The position numbers were made by a program, and so were the translations under genes. Of a stretch of DNA of 64,000 nucleotides, positions 1-9,560 are shown one piece after another. Under the pieces are notes generated by a model that worked only from the letters and a program-made list of their open reading frames with translations, searched no databases and was not told the DNA's origin. Source of the stretch: Numida meleagris (Eukaryota; Chordata; Aves; Galliformes; Numididae); contig NC_034411.1 in NCBI RefSeq assembly GCF_002078875.1, positions 38,170,115 through 38,234,114 of the forward strand, in the 5' to 3' direction. Position 1 is the first letter of the stretch. Each line of letters begins with the position of its first letter.

Positions 1-691
1 GTCAAAAAATGAAGTACTGCTTTGATCTACATCGACAATAAGGCATAAAAATGTTGAAAATGTATTAACTCTTCAAGTATTACAGATTCTCTTGCTGAAA
101 GGGACAGTATAAACATAAATTTTCTGCAAATAAAGTATACCTGTGGTTTTGTCTATTACTGCTCTCAAGGTTTTTGTAAACATGCTATACATGCCCTGTT
201 CCCTTATACAAAAATGCAGGCAATGTGCTCTTAAGCCAGTTTTCAAGAAGCCTGAGTTGTTTCAAATGACATAACTTGAATAGGAAGTGTTACTGGTGTT
301 CAACTTGCTGCTTTAATTTGTATTTTGTTCAGCAGTGTTACTTACTGAGCTCAGTTGTCTGTCTACATTTCCAAGTACTTCCTCTAGATACAAAAAACAG
401 TGATGCTGCCATTTCTCTATCCTGTGATAATAGCACAGTCTTGCAGAAAGTAGCTGATTTCAAGGTGCTTGACAGTAAGATAGTTTCTCTTCAATTCATT
501 GCATTGTCAAAATGTTTGTTTAGAGTAAAGCACTTGAATGTTAATGATTAATTTGACATACTGCATTATAAACATTAGGCATAATAAAGCAATAACAATA
601 TTGTTAATCTAAGAAAAATCTTATTCTTTGCCTTACCTTTTTCAGAAAAGAGAGATTAAAATCCTAATGATTTCATGTTGCTGTTTTTCAG
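1..691 (+). other. LYST: LYST intron (partial)
   Basis: AT-rich DNA upstream of the first LYST exon seen, ending in the acceptor AG at 690-691. The peptide expected just before this exon in LYST, as I recall it from human, is not encoded here, so the preceding exon lies outside the window. A 91-codon open frame at 276-551 has no recognisable similarity and is treated as chance. Confidence 0.75.
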
Positions 692-831
692 CCTTCAGAG
701 ATAGAAATGGAGTCACAAGTCCATCTGTATGGTCACACAGCAGAGATAACAAGCTTGTTTGTGTGCAAACCGTATAGTATAATGATAAGTGTCAGCAAAG
801 ATGGCACCTGCATTATATGGGATCTGAACAG
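692..831 (+). CDS. LYST: LYST coding exon (fifth from last)
   Basis: Acceptor ttttcag before 692 and donor AG|gtacaa at 831/832. The exon starts in phase 0 with PSEIEMES and ends DLN plus two bases of an Arg codon. It carries a WD40 repeat with GH and WD signatures. Confidence 0.95.
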
Positions 832-3800
832 GTACAAGTACATCTAACTTTTTCCACCGTTTTTTTCAGTACTTGTTTTCAACTTTCTGGTGTCCTCATG
901 CTTAAAATTAACTGAATTTATTCTGTGTATATGTCTAATGTGAAGTGAAACTCCTACTGTGTAGGAATTCTGGAGTTAATAAGAAAAATACCATCATTAA
1001 GCAAAGTGTTGGTTGAGATTAATATGTCTTAAATATTATATAATATGTATTAAATAATATATAAAGTATGTATTTTTGAAGAACCTTTTCTGTGTTTTAG
1101 TCTGACTTAGGCTTGTTTGTTCCCTTACATTTTTTTTTTTTTTAGGCTGTGCTATGTCCAGAGTCTGGCTGGACACAAAAGTCCCGTGACTGCAGTTTCA
1201 GCTAGCGAAACAACTGGTGATATTGCAACAGTCTGTGATTCAGGTATACCCGTCAGCCAAAGCTGCAAGTCAGAAGACCAGATAAATCACAAGATTTGTT
1301 ATCGTATGGGTTATTGTGTGTTAATCATCTGAGGATGCATTTGGTCAAAGAGGAGCACTTCTAAAAATATGTCAATATTTGAATTTGTCAAACTCCTAGG
1401 CAGGTGCTGGAGCAAAGAGGAGTAATGGCTATACTAAAGAAGTAGACATTTGCGTTAGCTCCTACAGAGGGAAATAATTCTGTCCTGCCTCGCTCCCCAA
1501 CCCCCACCCAATCTTATTTTAAAGGAGGTTTTTATACTGTCATCTTTGCCATATAGGACTGTTTCTGGACTAAGGCATTAAGATCGTTTGAGTAGTGGAC
1601 TTTGGAGTGTAATTCAGGGTCCTCAGTGACTCAACCTACCGGTGTGCTACAACACTATATATATCTAAAGCAGGGCTAAGTCAGACCCTCACACGTTTTG
1701 CCATGCGTATTTTATCTGTTCGCTTGACATGGAGGTTGGGTAATAGGCTCTGTCAAAATGACAATTTTCTTCCGTTGATCCAAGGATTTCAAGCTGACGT
1801 GAAGACTTTGAAGGTCTTCCATTTGTACAACTGAGGTCAGCTGTACAAATAAGCCAACTTCTACTGGAAAACATTGCATTCTTGAGTTGGTAGGGGATGT
1901 GAGTTTCAATTGCTTTAAAGACAAAGCAGTAGTTGGTTATTAGTACTTTAATAAATGCAAATAATACCGGGTAACCAGGTAAGCTACTGGTATCTTGCTT
2001 AAATGCAATCCGGGGCATGAGAATGAGCTGTTAAAAGAAAACAATTTGAATTGTCTCTTAATTCTTCTCTCTTAGTATGCGACGGTTGGTCATTAAAAAT
2101 AAATGATAGAGTATTTTGTAATTACAATTGTTCTTTGGATATGAAGCGATGTCTTCTGAATCATTTTGCTGTGGCTTGGTGATTTGCACGAGAAAAAAGC
2201 AGGGATGTAATTGTTTACTGCAGCACGTGTCACTCCAGGTCATTCAAAACCTTTGACCTTTCAAGGAATTCTTTAACCTTTAAAGGTTCTGTGACATAGA
2301 CCTAACTGTGATCTGGATTTATTTTTTAATACTGCCATGCTCTGTTTTGTTACAGTTGGAGGGGGTAGTGATTTGAGGCTTTGGACAGTTAACGGTGATC
2401 TCGTGGCACATGTACACTGCAGGGAGAGTATTTGCTCTGTTGCTTTCTCTAACCAGCCTGAAGGAGTATCTGTCAATGTGATTGCAGGGGGGCTTGAAAA
2501 TGGAGTTGTAAGGTAAGCATTTGAAACTTCATGTTACTAAAATGCTTTATAACTTAAGCTCACAGATGTACCTAAATAATTGGTATGACATTTAAAGAAG
2601 ATGGACAAGCTGTTGTCCATTTTCTAATCTCAGCTGCTAAAATAGGTTGTTTATCGCTGAAATATTTGTAAAGACTAATGTGAAGAAAAAAATAATCTTT
2701 CTTTCAGACTGTGGAGTACATGGGACTTGAAGCCAGTACGAGAAATAACATTTTCTAAGTCAGCCAAACCTATTGTAAGGTAAAGATTTCAAGTATGTAA
2801 TAAATGGGTTTTTCTTTGAAAATAAAACCAAGAATAGCTATGAGTATTGAAAATGGATTTGAAACGAAGACAAGAGGTGAACGCCCATGTTTAAAAAGAG
2901 GCGTGCAATCCTGCTAATTATTCATGAAAGCAAAGTGGGCACAAGTGTACTGTATTGTAATGACAGTAATAACTAGGTTCTGCTGCTAGCAGAAGGAAGT
3001 TGGCAGGGTTCCCTTGAGAACTGAACAATAGCTACCCTTCTTATTAAGTTTAATATTTTTCAACAGAATCTGTTAAAAAATGAGGAGATATTAACTTCAG
3101 CAGACCCAAATAGAAGAGGTATTTTTCTCCTTCAAATAAATGAAAGGACTGCATTTTCCCTGACCCTTTTTTTAATTATACTGGAAAGAAATGGGAGAAA
3201 GAGTAGAGGAGCCTTGGAAGTATGGAAGCTGCCATTTTAGAGTGCTTTAGAGTGCTTATGTAATTTTGCCTATTAGAGTCCTCTTGATTAATAAAGAAAC
3301 AGAATCACTGTGCCAAAGTGCTTTCGGAGCACAGCCGAAGGATAGAGTGATACCCTCAGGGGTACAGTACCCTGCACAGGATTTTCATGGAGTTCTGCCA
3401 AATGTGACGTTAGCATGGTACAAATTACTCTGAAGAATTTTGTTGTGACTGTTACTGAAATATCATTTAAAATCCAAACCACTAATCACTATTTCCTAAA
3501 AATGAAAACCGTCTTCTGATAGGCACTAGAATGATGGTAGCTGCAAAGAAGCATATTTCCTAAAGCTCATTGACTTCAAAAAAAAAAAAAAAAAGAAAGA
3601 AAAAGAAAAAGGTTTTCTGCTTAAATGTGACAGAAAATGGATGCTGACCTTCATGTTCTCTAGCCTTGGTACAATGGGAGGGTTTTCGTAGTTATAGCTT
3701 AGGAAATGCTCAGGTGAACCAAGTCCTGTGCTGTGAAATCTGACAGATTTACTTGTTTCTGTTAGCAAGTAAGTTCAGAGGGCCTTGTTCTGTGCTGAAA

Positions 3801-4253
3801 AGCCTCCTTTCAGAGGTAGCAGGGGCCGGGCAGCCTACTCTTTCTTTGTTGCTGCAAATAAATAAGTGCTAAACTGCATGGCATGCTGAAGAGCTGGACA
3901 GAGCAGCAGTTCAGCCTGTTTGCTTACGAAGCTGAGTGGCCGGGTATTTGCAAACATTGCTACATTAATGTACTCACTGGGTTTCCCCTAACAGAGAACT
4001 GATTTTTGCCAGCTATGCTCACATGGCTTTTTAATGTCTTTAATAGCCAATAGCTTTAATTTTTAATGTTTGTAATAGCCTAATCTGATCCCAAAATATT
4101 GTCTTGTTTTTCAGCCTTACATTTTCCTGTGATGGTCATCACTTGTTCACAGCAAATAGTGATGGAAATGTAATAGCTTGGTGTCGCAAGGACCAGCAGC
4201 GCTTGAAGTTACCCATGTTCTATTCGTTCCTTAGCAGCTATGCTGCTGGATGA
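692..4253 (+). CDS. LYST: LYST (lysosomal trafficking regulator), C-terminal WD40 part, 5 exons
   Basis: LYST is a very large cytosolic BEACH-domain protein that controls the size and fission of lysosomes and lysosome-related organelles; loss in human causes Chediak-Higashi syndrome. The window holds only its last 201 residues, joined from 692-831, 1146-1243, 2356-2512, 2708-2779 and 4115-4253. They form WD40 repeats: [19 protein letters not shown] then [25 protein letters not shown] then [10 protein letters not shown], and [18 protein letters not shown]. The chain ends FLSSYAAG and TGA, as I recall for human LYST. All junctions are GT-AG and stay in phase (2,1,2,2,0). Identity is near-complete to the recalled human C-terminus, so the assignment is firm. 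The N-terminal ~3,600 residues, including BEACH, lie upstream of the window. GNG4 follows on the same strand. Confidence 0.97.
832..1145 (+). other. LYST: LYST intron
   Basis: A 314-bp AT-rich intron ending in a T-run followed by AG at 1144-1145. No other feature seen. Confidence 0.9.
1146..1243 (+). CDS. LYST: LYST coding exon (fourth from last)
   Basis: Completes the split Arg codon and continues [20 protein letters not shown] to VCDS, then donor CAG|gtatac at 1244. 98 bp; a WD40 strand block with the GH dipeptide. Confidence 0.95.
1244..2355 (+). other. LYST: LYST intron
   Basis: A 1.1-kb intron ending ttgttacag. Open frames on the minus strand at 1689-2243 show no domain and are taken as chance. 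Confidence 0.88.
2356..2512 (+). CDS. LYST: LYST coding exon (third from last)
   Basis: 157 bp encoding [14 protein letters not shown] through [11 protein letters not shown]; donor AG|gtaagc at 2513. It contains an LRLW blade end and the start of the next WD40 repeat. Confidence 0.95.
2708..2779 (+). CDS. LYST: LYST coding exon (penultimate)
   Basis: 72 bp after ctttcag, encoding [20 protein letters not shown]. The donor is taken as AG|gtaaag at 2780, which keeps the split Ser codon. A competing GTAAGG at 2775 would break the frame. Confidence 0.93.
2780..4114 (+). other. LYST: LYST intron (last)
   Basis: A 1.3-kb intron with an A-rich run at 3577-3610, ending gtttttcag at 4114. Nothing else recognisable. 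Confidence 0.88.
4115..4253 (+). CDS. LYST: LYST last coding exon with stop
   Basis: Encodes [19 protein letters not shown] through [18 protein letters not shown] and ends YAAG TGA (stop 4251-4253). This matches the recalled human LYST terminus almost residue for residue. Confidence 0.96.
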
Positions 4254-4300
4254 TGACTACTTTTGCTGCTAATTCAAGTCTCCATGCACTTCAAATCCAC

Positions 4301-4306
4301 AATAAA
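4301..4306 (+). terminator. LYST: Proximal polyadenylation signal AATAAA, LYST
   Basis: Canonical hexamer 48 bp downstream of the TGA. Use would leave a 3'UTR of about 70 nt. Confidence 0.45.
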
Positions 4307-5598
4307 TTATAGAATCTCTTAATAACTGGATTTTGAAATAGTTTGAATGTCTAGAATGACTGCATAGATAAAAAAGGCAATCTGAGATGGTTATAAAAAT
4401 GTACGTGCATGTACAAACCTGAAGTGTATCGAGTCACCAGGAAGCTCTGGTTGCATACTCCAGTGGCAGCAAAGTGGCATATAAATGCTCTAACCTACAA
4501 GTCAAAATGCTGCAATATAAAATCTAATAGTATGTTTTTAAATCACTTTCTGGAAGGAACTATTTCAAAAATGGAATCAGTAGTGTTCTTCCCTCCTGTG
4601 TTGTAAAGTATCAGCAGTATGAAGCTCTGTAAATATAAAAATGTCGGCATATGTATATCTGATTAGTCAAGGGTGGTGTTCTTAGCTCTGGGATAAGTGA
4701 CCCAAAACTTAAAAAATCCAAGATGATTCAAAATTGCTTTTTTTGAGAAGCAAAGAACTTAGTAGGTGCTTTTTGCACCATTTAATGGTATTGTAATACT
4801 TAAAAATCAGATCTATCTTCATTTGTAACTTCTGCTGTCTTCTCTGTTCTGATGGTGTGAAAGTCTTTACCATGGACAAAAACAAGGATGGGCAGACACC
4901 TCATAGCTTCATGAAGCAATAGTTAATTTGTGTTTTGGTTTTATGTTCCATGTAGTGGTAACTCAGTTTGTAACGTCTAGCTGTTGTGATCCTGTGGCAG
5001 ACTACATATACATCATACACACAGCCAATCATCCAGAGCTCTAAAAATGGTACAAGAGAAGGCACTGATGTGCTCGTATTCTTAGTGTCATTGAACTTCA
5101 GTACGCTGTAAAATGTTTGAATCTAAGAGTTTAAATCCATGTTTATAGGCACCGAGTAATTCAGAACAGTTTATATAGGTACACTGTGCAAATATGCTGT
5201 TTTTTCCTAGGTGCTATTTTTGAGAGGGGAAAAAATAATAAGCAGCTGTTGTTAAAGGCTTACATCTGAATTCTTAGGCCAGATAGAAAAAGTAACATTT
5301 AAGCTGATGGATTTCAAGACCCAACTGACACTGAGTGAGTGCCTGCTAGTTATGCAAATGGTAGAAGAATGCACACAACTCTGATGTAGTTACATTTTTC
5401 TTCTCCATACCTTCACTTATTCATCATTGACATATTCCACTATTGCCATACAGACAAACTGCTGTGTCTTAAGTTTAAGGTTCACCTGCCTTTCAAATAC
5501 TGTGTTATGAAATCGTAATGAAGATGTGCACACATTAAAGCTGTACACTTCAGAAAATTCCAAATGGTCTTTACAGAAATTCTTGTGACTTCTTGATA

Positions 5599-5620
5599 TT
5601 TCTAGTTTTCAAACTAGAAA
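5599..5620. repeat. Perfect inverted repeat in LYST 3'UTR
   Basis: TTTCTAGTTT, two bases, then AAACTAGAAA: a 10-bp perfect palindrome arm on each side. It would form a hairpin in the long LYST 3'UTR. No known element is recognised. Confidence 0.6.
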
Positions 5621-6157
5621 AACTGAAGTCTTCTCAGTCCGTGACACAAAGATTGATGTTTTTTTTTAGTTCAATTAAGCAAGCAGCTGTATGAACTGAA
5701 TTTTAAACTGCATATATTGTAGCAACACTGTATGGGGTGGCTGTAGTCATGTTTTTCACTGTCTAAATGTTAATGTAAGGTCCGAATACAGACTGAAAAG
5801 CTTCTTGGCTCATGTTGAAGTGATGTACTTTATTTAAGCGACAAATAGAAATGTGATGGTTTGGGGATGCTTTTGTCCTCCTTGATTTGGGATGTTGCTC
5901 ACAAAGGCTTATTTTTATAAAGTAGAATTCCACTTGTTACAAATCAATAAGCAAAATTGCTGGCCTTGTAAAAAGTGCAATATTATATATTTTTATGTGA
6001 AAGTCAAAGAGTTTTTTGAACTGAAGAATATTTATTCACCTTAACATTCTGGAACTATTAAAATAACATTGCAATAGTATACGTGCATGATGTACTGAAA
6101 CTTCCTGTAAATGTCACATTCCACACTGTCTTTGTATACACTGTCACGTTGTTGGGT

Positions 6158-6163
6158 AATAAA
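6158..6163 (+). terminator. LYST: Distal polyadenylation signal AATAAA, LYST
   Basis: Canonical hexamer about 1.9 kb after the stop. The sequence turns to unrelated intergenic DNA soon after, so this is the probable main 3' end. Confidence 0.55.
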
Positions 6164-6180
6164 CAAACCTTTGTATCAAA

Positions 6181-6841
6181 TGGAGATGGTTAGAACCATG
6201 TTTCTGGCCTAATTTCACCTCTCTTCTTTTAGAGATCTTCTGCTCACTTTGCTCCAGATCCTTTTCTGCTTGTTCTCGGGTCTTTTAAGGTTCTTGAAGC
6301 GTGGAAGTTCTGTTTGTGGACAACATCATGTAGCTGTGAAACTGCAGGAGGCTGGGGTAAAAGTTTGGAAGTGAGAAACCCAATTGTACGTATGTGCATG
6401 TGTCCCCCCTTCTCATGGGATGTGGGGCTAGAAGTGGAAGTGAAGTATCTCTAAGCAGAGACGTTTCCCCCTCCCGCCATCCTCCTTCTCTCTGAAAACC
6501 TAGCTGAGCTGAGGAAAGGTAGAAAAACAGTTCCTCTGTGGGTTCAGGAGGAAAGAGAGATCATAAACTAAGAGGAGGAAGAGAATGGTGCTGGTGGCAG
6601 CTGGAGGCTGAGATCGCTTGGCTTCTATGTGGCAAGGCCTATCTGATAGTTTTGCGTGATTTTTGTGGTGAGCCTGGGTCACTGATTGTGGAGATATGTA
6701 ATGAGAAAAGGAAGGCCATGCAATAGTTACATTTTGACTTGTAGTGGGAAGAAGGAACCTAGATCTGAGTTTGGGACAAATGTTTAGGACAAGCTCACTA
6801 TAAGAAATAGAAGGAATGAAAGATGTTCAGTAGAAAACTAC
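6181..6841. other. Intergenic DNA, LYST to mariner
   Basis: About 660 bp with no supported gene. Short overlapping frames on both strands at 6500-6726 have no recognisable domain. Confidence 0.7.
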
Positions 6842-6843
6842 TA

Positions 6844-6876
6844 GGACTGCTCCCGAAGTAATGCCTCCTGTTTTAT
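6844..6876 (+). repeat. Mariner left terminal inverted repeat
   Basis: Pairs with 7362-7395 on the opposite strand. The shared core is TGCTCC, then AATGC, then TCCT followed by a T-rich run. Confidence 0.8.
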
Positions 6877-6975
6877 TATGCTGGCCCGTGACATCAGAGG
6901 AAGATGGTGGTGGTAGGACAGTAGAGGTTGAACCTTCCCACCAATATTCTGTCACATTTTGTTGCTCTGTGACAG

Positions 6976-7239
6976 ATGGCAGCAGAAGGACAGTCTAACC
7001 AGGTGATGTCTGACATGGAAGTGAGTACGAAGCAAAGGTGTGGCATTGAATTCCTCCATGTGGCAAAAATAGCAACCACTGACACTCATTGATGCTTGCT
7101 GACTGTCTATGGAGACCAAAGAGTGAATGTGAGTAGAGGGAGGCAGTGGGTCCTGTGTTTCAGCAGTGGGGACAGTGACATGAGAGGTAAGCCGCATTCT
7201 GGATGGCCATGTGCAGCTGTCACACCACAAAATGAAGAA
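6976..7239 (+). pseudogene. Mariner transposase N-terminal fragment
   Basis: Frame 1 from the ATG at 6976 gives 88 codons resembling the mariner DNA-binding N-terminus. IEFLHVAKIATTDTH is followed by an in-frame TGA (7090-7092), then CLLTVYGDQRVNVS, a tryptophan-containing stretch, and CFSSGDSDMRGKPHSGWP ending VTPQNEE. In intact mariners this region holds two helix-turn-helix units. The DDD catalytic domain (about 250 residues) is absent, removed by the internal deletion. One stop codon plus the deletion make it non-functional. Confidence 0.85.
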
Positions 7240-7361
7240 CTCTTCTGCAGTGCTGCTGAAAATGCATAGCTAATGGTGGTTAACTGTGTTGAAAAACAGT
7301 GTTTTGTAGTTGAGAATTTGCTCTATTAAATAGTATTATTGTGCTCTTTGTCTTTTCTATG

Positions 7362-7395
7362 GAAATAAATAGGAAGCATTATTTTTGGAGCAACC
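7362..7395 (-). repeat. Mariner right terminal inverted repeat
   Basis: Reads on the minus strand as the partner of 6844-6876 and abuts TA at 7396-7397. Confidence 0.8.
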
Positions 7396-7397
7396 TA

Positions 7398-8839
7398 CAT
7401 GTATATGAGAAGTAAATCAAGCAGTATAAAATATTCTGCAGGAGGAAAAAGTGAGATTCTATAAGTAAAATGGTAATTTAAAAAAGAAAATGGAAAAACC
7501 TTTGACTTGAAGCCTGAAATACAACTTTAAGGATCTTCTTTGTGCTTAAGCCTTATCTATCTTTGAAGAAAGACCCAGTGAAAAGTCTGTCCCTGAATAC
7601 TGAGTAAGAGTCTATCAAACTATAGAGAGCAGTGGCGGGGGGGGGGGGGGGTAAGAAACCACTTGGTTTTGACTTGCAAATTTAGTTTACCTTCATGTGG
7701 CAACTGTAGGGTTAGTCTGTAACTCCATAGACAACAGGATGCCTCCACTGCCAAGAAACACCCAGGTAAGGTACATGTCCCTAGAAGTTCATAACGGAGT
7801 CCCAAAAGGACTGGTTTTCTTCATGCTTTTCATATTGGCGTTTTCTTTTTCTCACATATGGAAAAAGTTGCAACATCCAGTTACTCTGCCACAATAATGG
7901 AAGACTATTTTAAAGCTGTTGCTTGCGTTTAAAAAAAAAAAAAACCTTGAAAAATTCACTGTGCATTTGTTGAACTTCTAGATGTACTGAGAGCTATTTG
8001 AAGAGCATCAAGAGCTGTTGGTGCCTGGTCTGACTGCACCCTTGCACTTTGCTTGGCTACCTTGCAGAGATCCAGGCAAAACCAAGCTTGTGCACTTTCC
8101 CTGGAAAATTCTAAAATCCTCAGTTTCTAACACAACTGAGTGACGCCCGCAGTAAACATATTGTGTACATCAGTGACACCTCTGATTATTTGAACCACCT
8201 AGTCCCTGCTTTGTCTCGTAGCATGTAAATCCTTGACATGGTAAACAGAACCTTCTCTAGACCGATGACAATACCACTGCGTGTAAAAGGAACAACTTTC
8301 CTGTAGGCTGCCCAAGTTCCTGGGCCCCCAGTGAAGGGAAGGCTGTGAGCGTACGTATGTACATTCAGTAATGTGTCTCGCCCTGCTTACCTTTTTCCTG
8401 CTGCTTTTCCTTCTCCTGAATAACCATCCTAAAAGCCATGGACTCAGCCTTTGGGAGGGGACGTCCTTGCTTCAAAGCACCTTTAAAAGCAAAGCATTTC
8501 ACTGCTCTCCTTTGTATGGAAAAGAGAAGCGACTTGGAAATGCTCGTGTTTGGTGAGGAGGGAAGGAGAGGCAGTGGGCTATGGCAGAGGGGTGACACGT
8601 ACACCTGTCCCTTATAGCGGTTCTCCAGTCAGCATGCGTGTTTTTAGGGCCGACTAAATTTTTAGTTAACAGTGTTAACTGCCGCTGAGCTTTACGGTTG
8701 CTTCTCACATTTGATTTGTGTATACTTTTCCCACTACAGCGCTGACTCATTTGGCCGTGCCCCATTAGCCGTGACAGCACAACTCGCGGAGGTCCCAGCA
8801 ACGGGTTTTTTTCCACAGCGGAACCTTTTTTCACTTCAT
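7398..8839. other. Intergenic DNA upstream of GNG4 CpG island
   Basis: No supported gene. It contains a G15 homopolymer at 7637-7651 and an A-run near 7930. Open frames at 8365-8921 run into the GC-rich island and show no domain. Confidence 0.7.
7637..7651 (+). repeat. G15 homopolymer
   Basis: Fifteen consecutive G in otherwise AT-rich DNA. It is a possible slippage site or G-quadruplex former, and a likely sequencing trouble spot. Confidence 0.95.
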
Positions 8840-9560
8840 CCTCCCGTTGCTCGGCGTGAACAGGGGCCGGCGCGGGCTCCTGTGCCGGAGGGGCTTTGCC
8901 AGCTCCGCGCTCTAGAAACACGCAGACGTTCGCTCCCTGCCATTCGCTGGAAGCGTCCCAGCGGCTGGCTGACTGCGGGGTGCCGGCGGGCGGGTGCCGT
9001 CGCCTGCGGGGGAGGAGGTGAGGGCAGGGCGGCTGCAGAGCGGTGCCCGGGGAGCACCCGCGCAGCCCCTGCCGCTCGCGGCCGCGGACGGCTCCCGCCT
9101 CGCCGCGCTCTGGGTGGGTACCGGCGGCGCGCGCCGCTCCTCACGGCCTAACGGCTCCGCGGCGGTTGACGGGCGCGCGGGACGCGCGGGCAGAGCGGCA
9201 GCCGGTGAGCGCCGCGCTCCTCGGGCGCGGGAGCTGCCGGGCGGGGCGGGTGGGCGCGGCGCTTCCGCAGCGGGATCCGGGGCCGATAGCCGCGCGCCGC
9301 GGGAGGTACCGGCCGTCTGCGGCAGCCGGGCGCCGGCGTTGGGGTCGGGGTACCCAGCGGAGCCCGCCGCGCCGCCGCTCGGCTGAGGCTGCCGTCCCGG
9401 GGCGGGGCCGGGCGCAGGGAAGCGGCTTCTGCCCCTTCCCACTGGTGGGGCTGAACGAGGGACGGGTGCGCGGCGCTGCCCGGCCGCTGCGGGCGGTGCT
9501 GCCGCGCAGAGCGCGGGTAACGGCCGGGGACGCCGCTGTCCGGCCGGGGTGGGTGCTGCG
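8840..9560 (+). promoter_or_regulatory. GNG4: CpG island, probable GNG4 promoter and untranslated first exon
   Basis: About 700 bp of very GC-rich DNA dense in CpG, abruptly different from both flanks. It lies about 6 kb upstream of the first GNG4 coding exon on the same strand. That coding exon starts with a splice acceptor, so an upstream untranslated exon must exist, and this island is the natural place. A good donor GTGAGC at 9205-9210 (after GCCG) is one candidate exon end. Long overlapping frames on both strands here (up to 196 codons) are Arg/Ala/Pro/Gly-rich, as expected when stop codons are rare at high GC, and are not called as genes. Confidence 0.7.

Larger units (their letters stand above)
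4254..6180 (+). other. LYST: LYST 3'UTR (inferred extent)
   Basis: AT-rich non-coding DNA after the LYST stop. A first AATAAA lies only 48 bp after the stop, and a second at 6158-6163 is followed by AT/GT-rich DNA. Alternative short and ~1.9-kb 3'UTRs are therefore plausible; the extent is inferred. Confidence 0.6.
6842..7397 (+). mobile_element. Internally deleted mariner (Galluhop-like) DNA transposon
   Basis: Both ends are terminal inverted repeats. The left end reads GGACTGCTCCCGAAGTAATG from 6844. The right end, read on the minus strand from 7395, is GGTTGCTCCAAAAATAATGC. They match over about 30 bp with a 1-base gap and sit next to TA dinucleotides (6842-6843, 7396-7397), the usual mariner target duplication. 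The interior keeps the first part of a transposase and then jumps to the 3' non-coding end, so the element is about 550 bp rather than the ~1.3 kb of intact mariners. It cannot encode a transposase and is a non-autonomous relic. The family name is from memory of the chicken mariner; the mariner class is well supported. Confidence 0.88.

Noticed and set aside
276..551. 91-codon plus-strand ORF before the first LYST exon
   Set aside because: It does not match the LYST residues expected just before PSEIE, lacks a convincing donor and acceptor pair in phase, and lies in AT-rich intronic DNA.
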